Source: Planctomycetota bacterium (GTDB lineage Bacteria; Planctomycetota; Planctomycetia; Pirellulales; Pirellulaceae). From it: a DNA stretch of 34,507 nucleotides. The notes beneath the pieces are model-generated. The model ran no database searches. It was given only the letters and a program-made list of their open reading frames with translations, and had not been told where the DNA came from. Position 1 is the first letter of the stretch. Each line of letters opens with the position of its first letter. The position numbers and the translations under genes are program-made. Location of the stretch: the NCBI GenBank assembly GCA_963204965.1, contig CAUJKA010000358.1:1-34507 (forward strand), in the 5' to 3' direction. Below are positions 14,969 through 23,144 of this stretch, one piece after another.

Positions 14969-16150
14969 ATGGACGCCCAAAAAGCCTTTGAACGATTTGA
15001 AAAGACCGGTGCGGGCTTGCTTCCAGTGTTTCTACTGGCTGCTTTAGCCATTGCCGGTACGCTCTCGGTTGTCAGCCTTTCCAATCGAGTTCCTAGGATT
15101 CCACCAGAGTTAACCGAAGCCGTCATGAACCTCGGTCGCGTGGTCTCGTATATGGTCGACTTAAGCGGTCATACTAAAATCGTGCGCGAAGGTTCATCAG
15201 AATTTGAAAGCGCCCAAGAGGCACGGCTTGAGGTTGAGAGTTCTTTACCAGAGAACAAGTTTAAGTGGATTGGTGCTATTCAAGACTCACGCGAACCGTC
15301 TGACCTGGTCCCGGTTTTCTTAGGTGCAGATCGGACAATCTACGCCTACTTTGTACCATCCAAGGGAATGCGGGTGGCCGGTGATCCGTCCTATGTGGTC
15401 GTGCTAACATCGAAGACCAAAAACGATCGAACGATTCAAACTTGTAGTTCGGAGGTCTTCAACATTGCGACTCCCTGGAGCCAAATACAGACTGTGGATG
15501 CTAGCGGAGACTTGGGAAAAATCTTTACGCAAACTCTCGAGGCTCATCGTCAGCAGATTGGTTCCGAGCAGTTGTCAGAACTGGACTCAAATATCGTCAA
15601 ATTTGAACAGGAACAAATGACTCGCACAGCCTATTGGTTGATTGAGCAATCGCCAATCAAAAGTTCTTTCGTCTCGGAAATGCTGGGCAGCAAGTGGCGC
15701 GGTGATAACGAGGTACGGAACGCCTTACTTCAGATCGGGTTCTGCAAGTCGGCATCGGAAGAGTACGATCACGCAGCATTAAAAGCTTACCTGCAAAATA
15801 ATGGCGATTCGAACGAGAGTGAGGCAGAGGCTGCTTCTGGGTTCTACGTTTTGCACGCGATGAGCAATGAGATGCACGTGGCCAAGATGTTTCCTCAGTC
15901 AATCAGTCAAGCAGAGATTCGTCGTCGGCTTCAGTCCGAATGGCTTCCAGCAACAGTACAAGCTGGAAAAACCGACATGGCGCAGGTGGAACAATTAATG
16001 AAAGAGCTGACTCAAAGCGATCCGCTAGTATTGGTGGGCGAAATTGAAAAGCCATTTCGAGCCAAGATCTTTCAGCGATCTAGCACAAAGAACGCAGATA
16101 GCGCACAAAACGCGGACAGCAACGTTGATGCAAAGGAAATCACCAAGTGA
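14969..16150 (+). CDS. Membrane-anchored hypothetical protein, operon leader, 393 aa
   Basis: A single hydrophobic segment at about residues 16-38 is followed by a large soluble domain, probably outside the cytoplasm. That domain has no recognised motif; it contains regular helical stretches (about 190-230, 260-330) and a polar asparagine-rich C-terminus (NADSAQNADSNVDAKEITK). ATG start at 14969. The stop overlaps the GTG start of the TPR-AAA+ gene (GTGA), so it heads the seven-gene plus-strand operon. In this context it may be a membrane partner of the AAA+ ATPase. Confidence 0.75.
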   Translation: MDAQKAFERFEKTGAGLLPVFLLAALAIAGTLSVVSLSNRVPRIPPELTEAVMNLGRVVSYMVDLSGHTKIVREGSSEFESAQEARLEVESSLPENKFKWIGAIQDSREPSDLVPVFLGADRTIYAYFVPSKGMRVAGDPSYVVVLTSKTKNDRTIQTCSSEVFNIATPWSQIQTVDASGDLGKIFTQTLEAHRQQIGSEQLSELDSNIVKFEQEQMTRTAYWLIEQSPIKSSFVSEMLGSKWRGDNEVRNALLQIGFCKSASEEYDHAALKAYLQNNGDSNESEAEAASGFYVLHAMSNEMHVAKMFPQSISQAEIRRRLQSEWLPATVQAGKTDMAQVEQLMKELTQSDPLVLVGEIEKPFRAKIFQRSSTKNADSAQNADSNVDAKEITK

Positions 16151-17527
16151 CAGATCCCAATCAAATTGCCCTCGAAGCTCTAAGGCAAGCCGTTAAGCTG
16201 GCCCCGGATAACATTGACCTCGTGGATCATCTGGGAAGGATGCTCCTATCGTTGCTGCGCGGGTGAAGCGGCAGATGTCTACAAAGCGGCCTTAGAAAAA
16301 CATGTGGGCAACTGTCAGTTGCAATTGGGATTGGCGGAGAGCTACTGGCGCAGCAGTCGCACTTCGCACGCTTTGGCAATTGTAGAAACGATGATTCGTG
16401 GACGCGATGTAGATCCGCGAGCTTGGCTGCTTCACGCTCGGCTGATGCAAGCTGAGGGCGATACCAATAGTGCCAAAGCCAGTTATCGCGAAGCCGTTGA
16501 TAGCGACCCTGCGTGTGCAGATCCTGAATTGGCAAGTCTGCTTGGTTTGGATGCCACTTTCACCAACGACGAATCGCAACAGCCGCAACGAATGACTTGG
16601 GATGGTGGTGAGTACGGTAGCGAGGAAGACGAAGAAGGCGATGATGATGACGAGGTCGGCGAGATCGAACGGCCCACGATTGGTTTCGATGAAGTCGGTG
16701 GCATGGATGCAGTTAAGGAAGACATTCGTATCAAGATCATCTATCCCATTCAACACGCCGACATGTTCGCAGCTTATGGTAAGAAAGCAGGTGGAGGCAT
16801 CCTGCTGTACGGGCCTCCCGGCTGTGGAAAGACGCTGCTGGCTCGAGCAACTGCTGGTGAGGTGAAATCTCGCTTCATGGCCATTGGTATCAATGACGTC
16901 TTGGATATGTACATTGGCAACAGCGAACGCAACTTGCACGCGATCTTCGAACAGGCTCGTCGTAATCGACCTTGTGTTCTGTTTTTCGATGAAGTGGATG
17001 CACTGGGCGCCAGCCGCAGCGATATGCGCAGAACGGGCGGAAGGCATTTGATCAATCAGTTTCTTGCCGAACTGGATGGTGCTCAGGCCGATAACGAAGG
17101 CTTGCTGTGCCTTGGTGCCACCAACGCGCCGTGGCATTTGGACAATGCCTTCAAGCGACCTGGGCGATTCGATCGAGTGATCTTTGTTCCCCCGCCTGAT
17201 GAACCAGCACGCGCCGAAATTCTGAAGATCGCTCTGAAGGGAAAGCCTCAAGACGGGATCGATCTGCAAAAGGTCGCCGCTCGTTGTACCGATTTTTCAG
17301 GAGCCGACTTGCATGCGGTGGTCGATGCGGCCGTTGAAGCGAAACTGCATGAAGCGCTGAAGACAGGAAAGCCTAAGCCGATCACTACAGTCGACTTACT
17401 CGCGGCGATTAAGACGCGCAAGGCTACGACGCTTGAGTGGTTTGCCACGGCTCGCAATCATGCGCTCTACTCTAACGAGGGCGGAGACTACGATGCAATT
17501 CTCAAGTATTTGGGAGTGAAGCGTTAA
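16147..17527 (+). CDS. TPR-AAA+ ATPase, reading frame shifted near the start
   Basis: The product would have TPR-like repeats (first about 150 residues), a strongly acidic linker (EEDEEGDDDDEVGEIE) and one AAA+ domain of the classical Cdc48/Vps4-like class. The domain shows Walker A GPPGCGKT, Walker B VLFFDEVDALG, a RPGRFDR second-region motif and a C-terminal helical lid. The natural start is GTG at 16147, overlapping the upstream stop. That frame encodes a good TPR helix pair but ends at TGA 16264-16266; the rest continues in the +1 frame to 17527. One base too many in the GCGCGGGTGAAG stretch, or a +1 ribosomal shift at GGG-TGA, explains it. A TTG at 16214 could restart translation. The full product would be about 459 residues. 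Confidence 0.88.
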
Positions 17528-18789
17528 TGCCAAGTCTCAGTCGCGCGCAATTATTGATTCAGCAACAGCGTTTCGATCTGGCGGAACGTGAGTTACGTGG
17601 ATTGCTTGTCGAAGATCCCGATCAAGCCGAACTGCACAGTCTGTTAGCTGTCTGTATGCTTCAGGAAGAGTCTCGCTGGATGGAGGCTACCGAAGAAGCG
17701 CAGATCGCAGTCGGACTTGAGCCTGATAGTCCGTTTGTGCACTACATGCTTGGCCGAGTTTACTTGGTTCGCAATCGACTGACGGAGGCTCGTGGTGCAG
17801 CGGCTGAGGCTATTGGACTGGATCCTTACGATGCGGACTATTTTGGCTTAGTCGCTGAGATTGAGCTCAACGATCGCAAGTGGCAAGCTGCCTTGGATGC
17901 ATCGCTTAGCGGACTGAGCATCGATGCCGAGAACGAGCTATGCAGCAACATTCGATCGATTGCACTAGAGCGGCTTGGTAGGTCGAACGAAGCGTTGCAA
18001 TCCGCTCGGGAGACGCTTAGCCGTTCGCCGGAAAGTTCGCTCTCGCACGTTTCCTTCGGCTGGGCAGCGCTCAACAGCGGGAATTACAAGCAAGCTCAGG
18101 AGTCGTTTCGAGAAGCTCTACGATTAGATCCCACAAGCGAGCCAGCGCGAGACGGCATGATCTACGCGCTCAACAATCGCAGCTTCATCTTTCGTTTTGT
18201 TTACCGATTCTATGCGTGGATCGGGCGGTTTGCCGGGAAGTACCAGTTTGCCATGATCTTCGGAGCGTGGGTGGTTATCCAGATTTTGTCCAAGCTTGAC
18301 GATGCTAATCCGGCGATGCGCGTGGTAACCCTGCCGATCACGCTGGCCTACTTCTTGTTTGTGCTGCTAACGTGGATTGCAACGCCGCTGTTCAATACGT
18401 TCCTTCGCTTCCATAGTTTCGGGCGACATCTGCTGAATCGAAAAGAGATTTGGGCTTCGAATCTGATGGCTGTTTGTATCATTACGGCCTTCGTTGCCGG
18501 AGGCACTACGATTGCCACGTCGGGAGCAACGGGCGTCGGTGTGTTTGGCTATTGGATTTTGATGATGATTCCCGTGGCCGCAACCTTCCAGCAATCTACG
18601 CCCAAACGAACCCTCGTGTTTGCCTCGGCGGCGACCATCATCGCTTTGTTGCCCGTTTATGGCATCGTGCGTTGCTTGATCGAGCAATCGCCAGCGCCTA
18701 TGAGTGGCGTGTTGTCGATGTTTGGCTGGTCACTATTAGGAATTCAAATCGCCAGTGGCTTCGCGGCCAGCATGCCTGTTCGCAAATAG
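17527..18789 (+). CDS. TPR-repeat membrane protein, 420 aa
   Basis: Residues 1-220 consist of tetratricopeptide repeats (for example AELHSLLAVCMLQEES, PFVHYMLGRVYLVRNRLTEA and LSHVSFGWAALNSGNYKQAQ, the last followed by a typical ALRLDPTSEPAR end). After a short link, about five hydrophobic segments run from roughly residue 240 to the end. The TPR part therefore probably sits in the cytoplasm near the membrane and recruits partners. ATG overlaps the stop of the AAA+ gene (TAATG), so both are translated together. A TCC-loop hairpin follows seven bases after the TAG stop, suggesting partial termination before the MoxR gene. Confidence 0.85.
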   Translation: MPSLSRAQLLIQQQRFDLAERELRGLLVEDPDQAELHSLLAVCMLQEESRWMEATEEAQIAVGLEPDSPFVHYMLGRVYLVRNRLTEARGAAAEAIGLDPYDADYFGLVAEIELNDRKWQAALDASLSGLSIDAENELCSNIRSIALERLGRSNEALQSARETLSRSPESSLSHVSFGWAALNSGNYKQAQESFREALRLDPTSEPARDGMIYALNNRSFIFRFVYRFYAWIGRFAGKYQFAMIFGAWVVIQILSKLDDANPAMRVVTLPITLAYFLFVLLTWIATPLFNTFLRFHSFGRHLLNRKEIWASNLMAVCIITAFVAGGTTIATSGATGVGVFGYWILMMIPVAATFQQSTPKRTLVFASAATIIALLPVYGIVRCLIEQSPAPMSGVLSMFGWSLLGIQIASGFAASMPVRK

Positions 18790-18795
18790 TGTGCC

Positions 18796-18825
18796 ACGCC
18801 ACTCCGTGGCGTTCTTCTCTTTCTT
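18796..18825 (+). terminator. TCC-loop hairpin with T-rich tail, after TPR gene
   Basis: ACGCCAC-TCC-GTGGCGT is a perfect 7-bp stem with a 3-base loop, followed by TCTTCTCTTTCTT. It starts seven bases past the stop codon. A partner of the same design at 25471-25495 differs in stem bases yet still pairs. Confidence 0.7.
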
Positions 18826-18948
18826 AACAAACGCAGGACCTTTTCTTAATTCTTCGCTAGATGATTGCCCGGCGATGCAAAGGGATGCTTCCCTGCTAGA
18901 ATAATGGCTCCACGGTGAAGCCGAAATTCGATGTGTCGAAAGTGAGTG

Positions 18949-20010
18949 ATGAGTAACGAGAACAAGGGCGATTCGAGCAATGATCTTGCGGCGCTCAAAA
19001 CGTTGAGCGATGTGACTAGTCAAATTCGCAAAGAACTGGCCCGAGTCATCGTTGGCCAGGAGCAGGTCATCGATCAGCTTTTGGTTACTTTGTTGGCTGG
19101 CGGACACGCTCTTCTAGTCGGCGTTCCTGGGTTAGCGAAGACACTTTTGATTTCAAGTCTAGCCAAGTCGTTGCAACTTCAATTTAGCCGCATCCAGTTC
19201 ACCCCCGATCTGATGCCTGCGGACATTACCGGTACTGAAGTCATCCAAGAGGATCGCTCGACGGGCTCGCGCAGTTTTCGTTTCATTCCTGGTCCCGTCT
19301 TTGCCAATGTGATTCTGGCAGACGAGATCAATCGTACACCGCCTAAGACGCAAGCCGCGCTGCTTGAAGCCATGCAGGAGCGACAGGTTACCGCCGGCGG
19401 GCGAAGGCATCCACTGCCAACTCCCTTTTTTGTCTAGGCAACTCAAAACCCGATCGAACAAGAGGGAACCTATCCGCTTCCCGAAGCTCAGCTCGATCGA
19501 TTCATGTTCAACATTACAGTGGACTATCCCGATCAGGCTGACGAGCTTGAAATTGTTCTTCGAACTACGAGTGACACTACTGTTGAGATTACTCCGGCGC
19601 TTTCCGGTGAGAAGCTTTTAGAGCTAACGCATCTGGTTCGTCGAATCGCCATCACCCCCGCGTTGGCATTGACTGCCACGCAGATCGCTCGACTGACGCG
19701 ACCAGCGAATTCCGAGGCCAGCGAATTGGTCAAGCGTTGTGTCCGCTGGGGAGCTGGTCCAAGAGCTAGTCAGTACATTGTCTTAGGCGCGAAAGCTCGC
19801 GCGGCCATGCATGGTAGTCCGGTTGTTCGTAAAGAGGATATCCATGCGGTCGCCAGCCCGGTGTTACGGCATCGAATGAAATTGAACTTTCAAGCCGAGG
19901 CCGAAGGAATCAGCGTCGAGTCGTTGATCGATCAAATTGTGGCTAGTGTTGACGATACGCTTAAGGATAGTCGAGTCAGTGAACAGCTTGCCCAAGTACT
20001 TCGATCCTGA
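18949..20010 (+). pseudogene. moxR: MoxR-family AAA+ ATPase interrupted by in-frame amber codon
   Basis: A typical MoxR ATPase of 353 residues: N-terminal helix, Walker A GVPGLAKT at 58-65, Walker [10 protein letters not shown] at 121-129, sensor [22 protein letters not shown] after residue 163, and a helical lid. Codon 163 is TAG at 19435-19437, where the family has leucine in PFFVLATQNP. Reading frame and conservation continue perfectly on the other side, so a single T-to-A change (TTG to TAG) fits best. Unless suppressed, the product stops before sensor I and would be inactive. TAG is used as a normal stop elsewhere (18787-18789). GTG at 18946 directly precedes the ATG. MoxR ATPases are believed to act as chaperones for the vWA proteins encoded beside them. 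Confidence 0.88.
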
Positions 20011-20884
20011 AACGCTGGCTCGCATCAGTCCGTTGGGCCTTCGCGCGTTAACGCTGGTCGAAGGTCTGGTTGCTGGTAAGCATCGTAGTCCACTGCGCGG
20101 TCAGTCGCTTGAGTTTTCGCAACACCGCGAATATGTTCCCGGTGATGATCTACGACAAGTCGATTGGAAGGTGTTCGCTCGCAGCGATAAACACTATGTT
20201 CGTCAATACGAAGACGAAACGAATCTAACAGCCATGCTTCTGTTGGATGTCAGCGAGAGCATGGACTACCGCAGCAATGCCAACGGACTAAGTAAGCTAG
20301 AGTATGCCCAGTTGATCGCGTGCAGTCTAGGTTATCTCGTAACTTCACAGCAAGACAGCATCGGCTTGGCAACCTTCTCAGCTTCAATCGAAAATTGGCT
20401 TCGTCCCGGCAGCAGCCCCGCTCAACTGGAAGACATGATTCGCTTGATGGAGCAGCCGCGATCGCGAGTTCTGAAAAGCAATCTTCCCAATGTTCTGCAG
20501 CAATGCCAAGACCGATTGAATAAGCCCAATTTGATCATTGTCCTGAGCGACTTGTTGGACGACGTCGATAAGACGCTCAGATCTTTCGAGCTACTGAACT
20601 TAGCAGGTCACGATCTGCTGGTTCTCCATCTACTGGACCCTTGGGAGCTTACTTTTCCGTTTGATCAAACCGCTGAGTTTGATGGGCTGGAAGAGATTCC
20701 TGGCATACTCATCGATCCGCTGACCATTGGTGGCGCGTATCGACGAGCGATGCAAGAATTTTGCCAACAGATCGAGCTTGGCTGTCGCAAGCGAGACGCG
20801 GATTATTACCGCATGACCACCGAACAATCGTTGGCCGTCAGCTTGCCTAACGTCCTCTCGCAACGCAGTCTGCGAAGGAGGTAA
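19979..20884 (+). CDS. DUF58 domain protein (vWA-like), 301 aa
   Basis: The signature of DUF58 is plain: [20 protein letters not shown] then WKVFARSDK at about 43-70, then [21 protein letters not shown] with a MIDAS-like DVSES at 90-94. The second half continues a vWA fold ([13 protein letters not shown]). DUF58 proteins are the constant partners of MoxR ATPases. I chose GTG at 19979 ([16 protein letters not shown]) because it matches the family start; it overlaps the end of the MoxR gene by 32 bases. The last two codons, AGG AGG, form the ribosome binding site of the next gene. No membrane helix, so it is cytoplasmic. Confidence 0.92.
   Translation: MNSLPKYFDPETLARISPLGLRALTLVEGLVAGKHRSPLRGQSLEFSQHREYVPGDDLRQVDWKVFARSDKHYVRQYEDETNLTAMLLLDVSESMDYRSNANGLSKLEYAQLIACSLGYLVTSQQDSIGLATFSASIENWLRPGSSPAQLEDMIRLMEQPRSRVLKSNLPNVLQQCQDRLNKPNLIIVLSDLLDDVDKTLRSFELLNLAGHDLLVLHLLDPWELTFPFDQTAEFDGLEEIPGILIDPLTIGGAYRRAMQEFCQQIELGCRKRDADYYRMTTEQSLAVSLPNVLSQRSLRRR
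20876..20882 (+). promoter_or_regulatory. Strong ribosome binding site inside DUF58 end
   Basis: AGGAGGT lies a few bases before the GTG at 20886 and overlaps the final two arginine codons and stop of the DUF58 gene. It supports the GTG start of the BatA-type gene and coupling between the two. Confidence 0.75.
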
Positions 20885-20885
20885 C

Positions 20886-23144
20886 GTGTTCAAGGTCTTG
20901 GTAGCTCAAATCGGTTTCTCAAGCTGGATGATGTTGGCATGGGGCGCGGCAGCGGTCATTCCAATCGCTATCCATCTCTTGCGAAAGCGACGACGAGTTA
21001 CGATTCGTTGGGCTGCGATGCAACTCCTACAAAAGGTTATCGATCAGCAATCCAAACGCTCGCGCATCCAGCAGTTGATCCTGTTGCTCCTTCGGATCGC
21101 GGCGTTACTGTTGTTCGCCTTAGCCATCGCTCGCCCTTTTCTCCAAGGCGATGGGCAGTCCAATAGCGTTCTTTCTGTACGACCCAGTAAGGTTTGGATC
21201 ATGCTGGTCGATACTTCGTATTCCATGGGCTACCAATCCGAAGGTTCACGGTCTGTAGGTTCCCAGTCTGCAGGGTTGTTTGTCTCTGGGCAATCGCGGA
21301 TGGATCGTGCCAAGCAGTTACTCAGCCAATTGGTCAATGAAAGCCAAGCTGGAGATGCTTTTGCTTTAGTCGTGATCGATGATCCGTCGCGACCGGTGAT
21401 AGGTATACCGAGCTTTGATGCACCAAGTACACAAGCTGAGATACAACGGCTGAGCGAGTCAGCTTGCGGGAGCGATCTCAACGCGGCTCTGTCGATTGCC
21501 AACGATATTGCTGCTGACTGTAAGAGCAACGCAAGTCTGCCTCAAGATATCGAAGTGGTGATCGTTAGTGACCTTGGTAGCGATGCTTGGCAAAGCCTTG
21601 CAGATCGATCCTCGTCGACGGGGAGCACTAGCGTTGATTCGATTACGCTCGCGAGACTGAGTCAACTAGCGTCGGTGCGAGTCGAGACCATTCAAGATGT
21701 GAATCCAACCAATGTCGCTATCGAGTCTGTGACTCTGTTAACCAATCGACCGACGACAGGCAGTATCTTGAACGTCGATATTACCGTGGCCAGTTATGGA
21801 GCGTCGGTCAAGCAGCTACCCGTGCAGTTGGAAGTCGATGGCCAGGTTGTCGCCAGCGACACTGTCGATATTGATGCAGGTTCCAAGCGCCAGGTCCAAT
21901 TGCAAGCCACCATCCAATCCTCCGGTTCGAGCGTGTTAAGCGCGGTGATTCCCGCGGATAATCTAACCATCGACAATCGACGCGACGTCGTTATCGAAGC
22001 CACTCAAGGCGATCGCGTTCTGATAGTCCAAAAGAACGCTTCAAGCGTAAATCCATGGCAGATCGCACTACGCGCAGCTCGCGAACAAGCGACTGGTCAA
22101 AGTACTGGCCGAGCCAATGGAAACGATTCGCGAGTTCGAACTGTTTCGGAACTGTCATGGGGATCGCTATCGTTAAAAGAATGGGATGTTTTGTTGCTGG
22201 ACGATATCACGATCGCCGAGAATCAAATCGCTCGCATCACTGGCTTTGTTGAAGCGGGCGGTAGCGTGATATTCACTTGGGGCTCGCATCAGTCGCTAAG
22301 CCAACTGCAAACGGCGAACGAACGGCTCAAGAAGTTGCTGGGCTTCGAATTTCGATCCGTTAGTGACGAAGCCGATTGGACGATTGATCCCATGGGATAC
22401 AGAAGTCCCGTCGTGGCACCATTTTCAGGCTTCCCCAATGCGGGATTGTTAACGACGCCTATCTTTCGTTACTGGCAAATAAACACATTGGATACAAATC
22501 TTAAGATTGACCTCGGCGTGAACTCGGGCGATCCACTGTTGGTTCGTAACCGTGTGGGATTGGGCTGGGTAGCAAGCTTGCTGTCGGCGCCTCAGGATGG
22601 CCAAAACAGTCCAGCGAATGTTAGCTGGAACGCGATCACTACATGGCCAAGCTTTCTTCCGTTAGCATTGCAGCTCGTTCAAACTGTTTCGGATGTTGAT
22701 TCCAGTATTTGCAATCGACAAGCTGGTCAAAGTTTGTCGGATCGACTGCCTCCGTTTTCTCAAGCGACATCTGTCAAGTTGCAGCGACCCGATCAAAAGG
22801 AGGTCTCGATTGCCGCGGCTCTGACGGATAGCTCGGATCGCTTGAGCTGGACCTACTCGGGAACGGAAATGCGCGGTGTCTATCGTACGTTAGAACCCAA
22901 AGAAGCGCAGCGACAGTTCGCGGTCAACATCGATCCAATTCAAAGCTCGCTCAAATCGATTGACCTGCAGGCGATACGACCGCTGATTCAGAGTTCACTC
23001 CAAACTGATTCAGAAGTCCCGCGTACTGAAATGGCGAAGTCATCGAGCAATGACACTTTGTCGCGGGCGATTCTGATAACTCTGATTTTGGTTCTGTTGA
23101 GCGAGTCGTTGCTGGCTTGGTCGTTAGGGAAGCAAGCACAGTGA
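20886..23144 (+). CDS. BatA-type vWA membrane protein, 752 aa
   Basis: The N-terminus has the BatA (aerotolerance) module: a hydrophobic helix at 13-30, the HLLRKRRRVTIRWAAMQLL link and a second helix at 62-84 ending IARPFL. A vWA domain follows with MIDAS-like DTSYSMG at 109-115 and VVIVSDLGSDAW near 220. The middle has a beta-rich, Ig-like part (VNPTNVAIESVTLLTNRPTTGSIL) and then a Rossmann-like part (VLLLDDITIAENQIARI). It closes with a membrane helix (LSRAILITLILVLLSESLLAW). It is probably anchored at both ends with the bulk in the periplasm. The start is GTG with a strong AGGAGGT site. Its stop overlaps the next GTG (GTGA). Confidence 0.9.
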   Translation: MFKVLVAQIGFSSWMMLAWGAAAVIPIAIHLLRKRRRVTIRWAAMQLLQKVIDQQSKRSRIQQLILLLLRIAALLLFALAIARPFLQGDGQSNSVLSVRPSKVWIMLVDTSYSMGYQSEGSRSVGSQSAGLFVSGQSRMDRAKQLLSQLVNESQAGDAFALVVIDDPSRPVIGIPSFDAPSTQAEIQRLSESACGSDLNAALSIANDIAADCKSNASLPQDIEVVIVSDLGSDAWQSLADRSSSTGSTSVDSITLARLSQLASVRVETIQDVNPTNVAIESVTLLTNRPTTGSILNVDITVASYGASVKQLPVQLEVDGQVVASDTVDIDAGSKRQVQLQATIQSSGSSVLSAVIPADNLTIDNRRDVVIEATQGDRVLIVQKNASSVNPWQIALRAAREQATGQSTGRANGNDSRVRTVSELSWGSLSLKEWDVLLLDDITIAENQIARITGFVEAGGSVIFTWGSHQSLSQLQTANERLKKLLGFEFRSVSDEADWTIDPMGYRSPVVAPFSGFPNAGLLTTPIFRYWQINTLDTNLKIDLGVNSGDPLLVRNRVGLGWVASLLSAPQDGQNSPANVSWNAITTWPSFLPLALQLVQTVSDVDSSICNRQAGQSLSDRLPPFSQATSVKLQRPDQKEVSIAAALTDSSDRLSWTYSGTEMRGVYRTLEPKEAQRQFAVNIDPIQSSLKSIDLQAIRPLIQSSLQTDSEVPRTEMAKSSSNDTLSRAILITLILVLLSESLLAWSLGKQAQ

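Noticed and set aside
16292..17269. Long open frame antisense to the AAA+ ATPase
   Set aside because: The plus strand encodes clear Walker motifs here; the antisense frame is a codon-bias shadow with no recognisable protein features.
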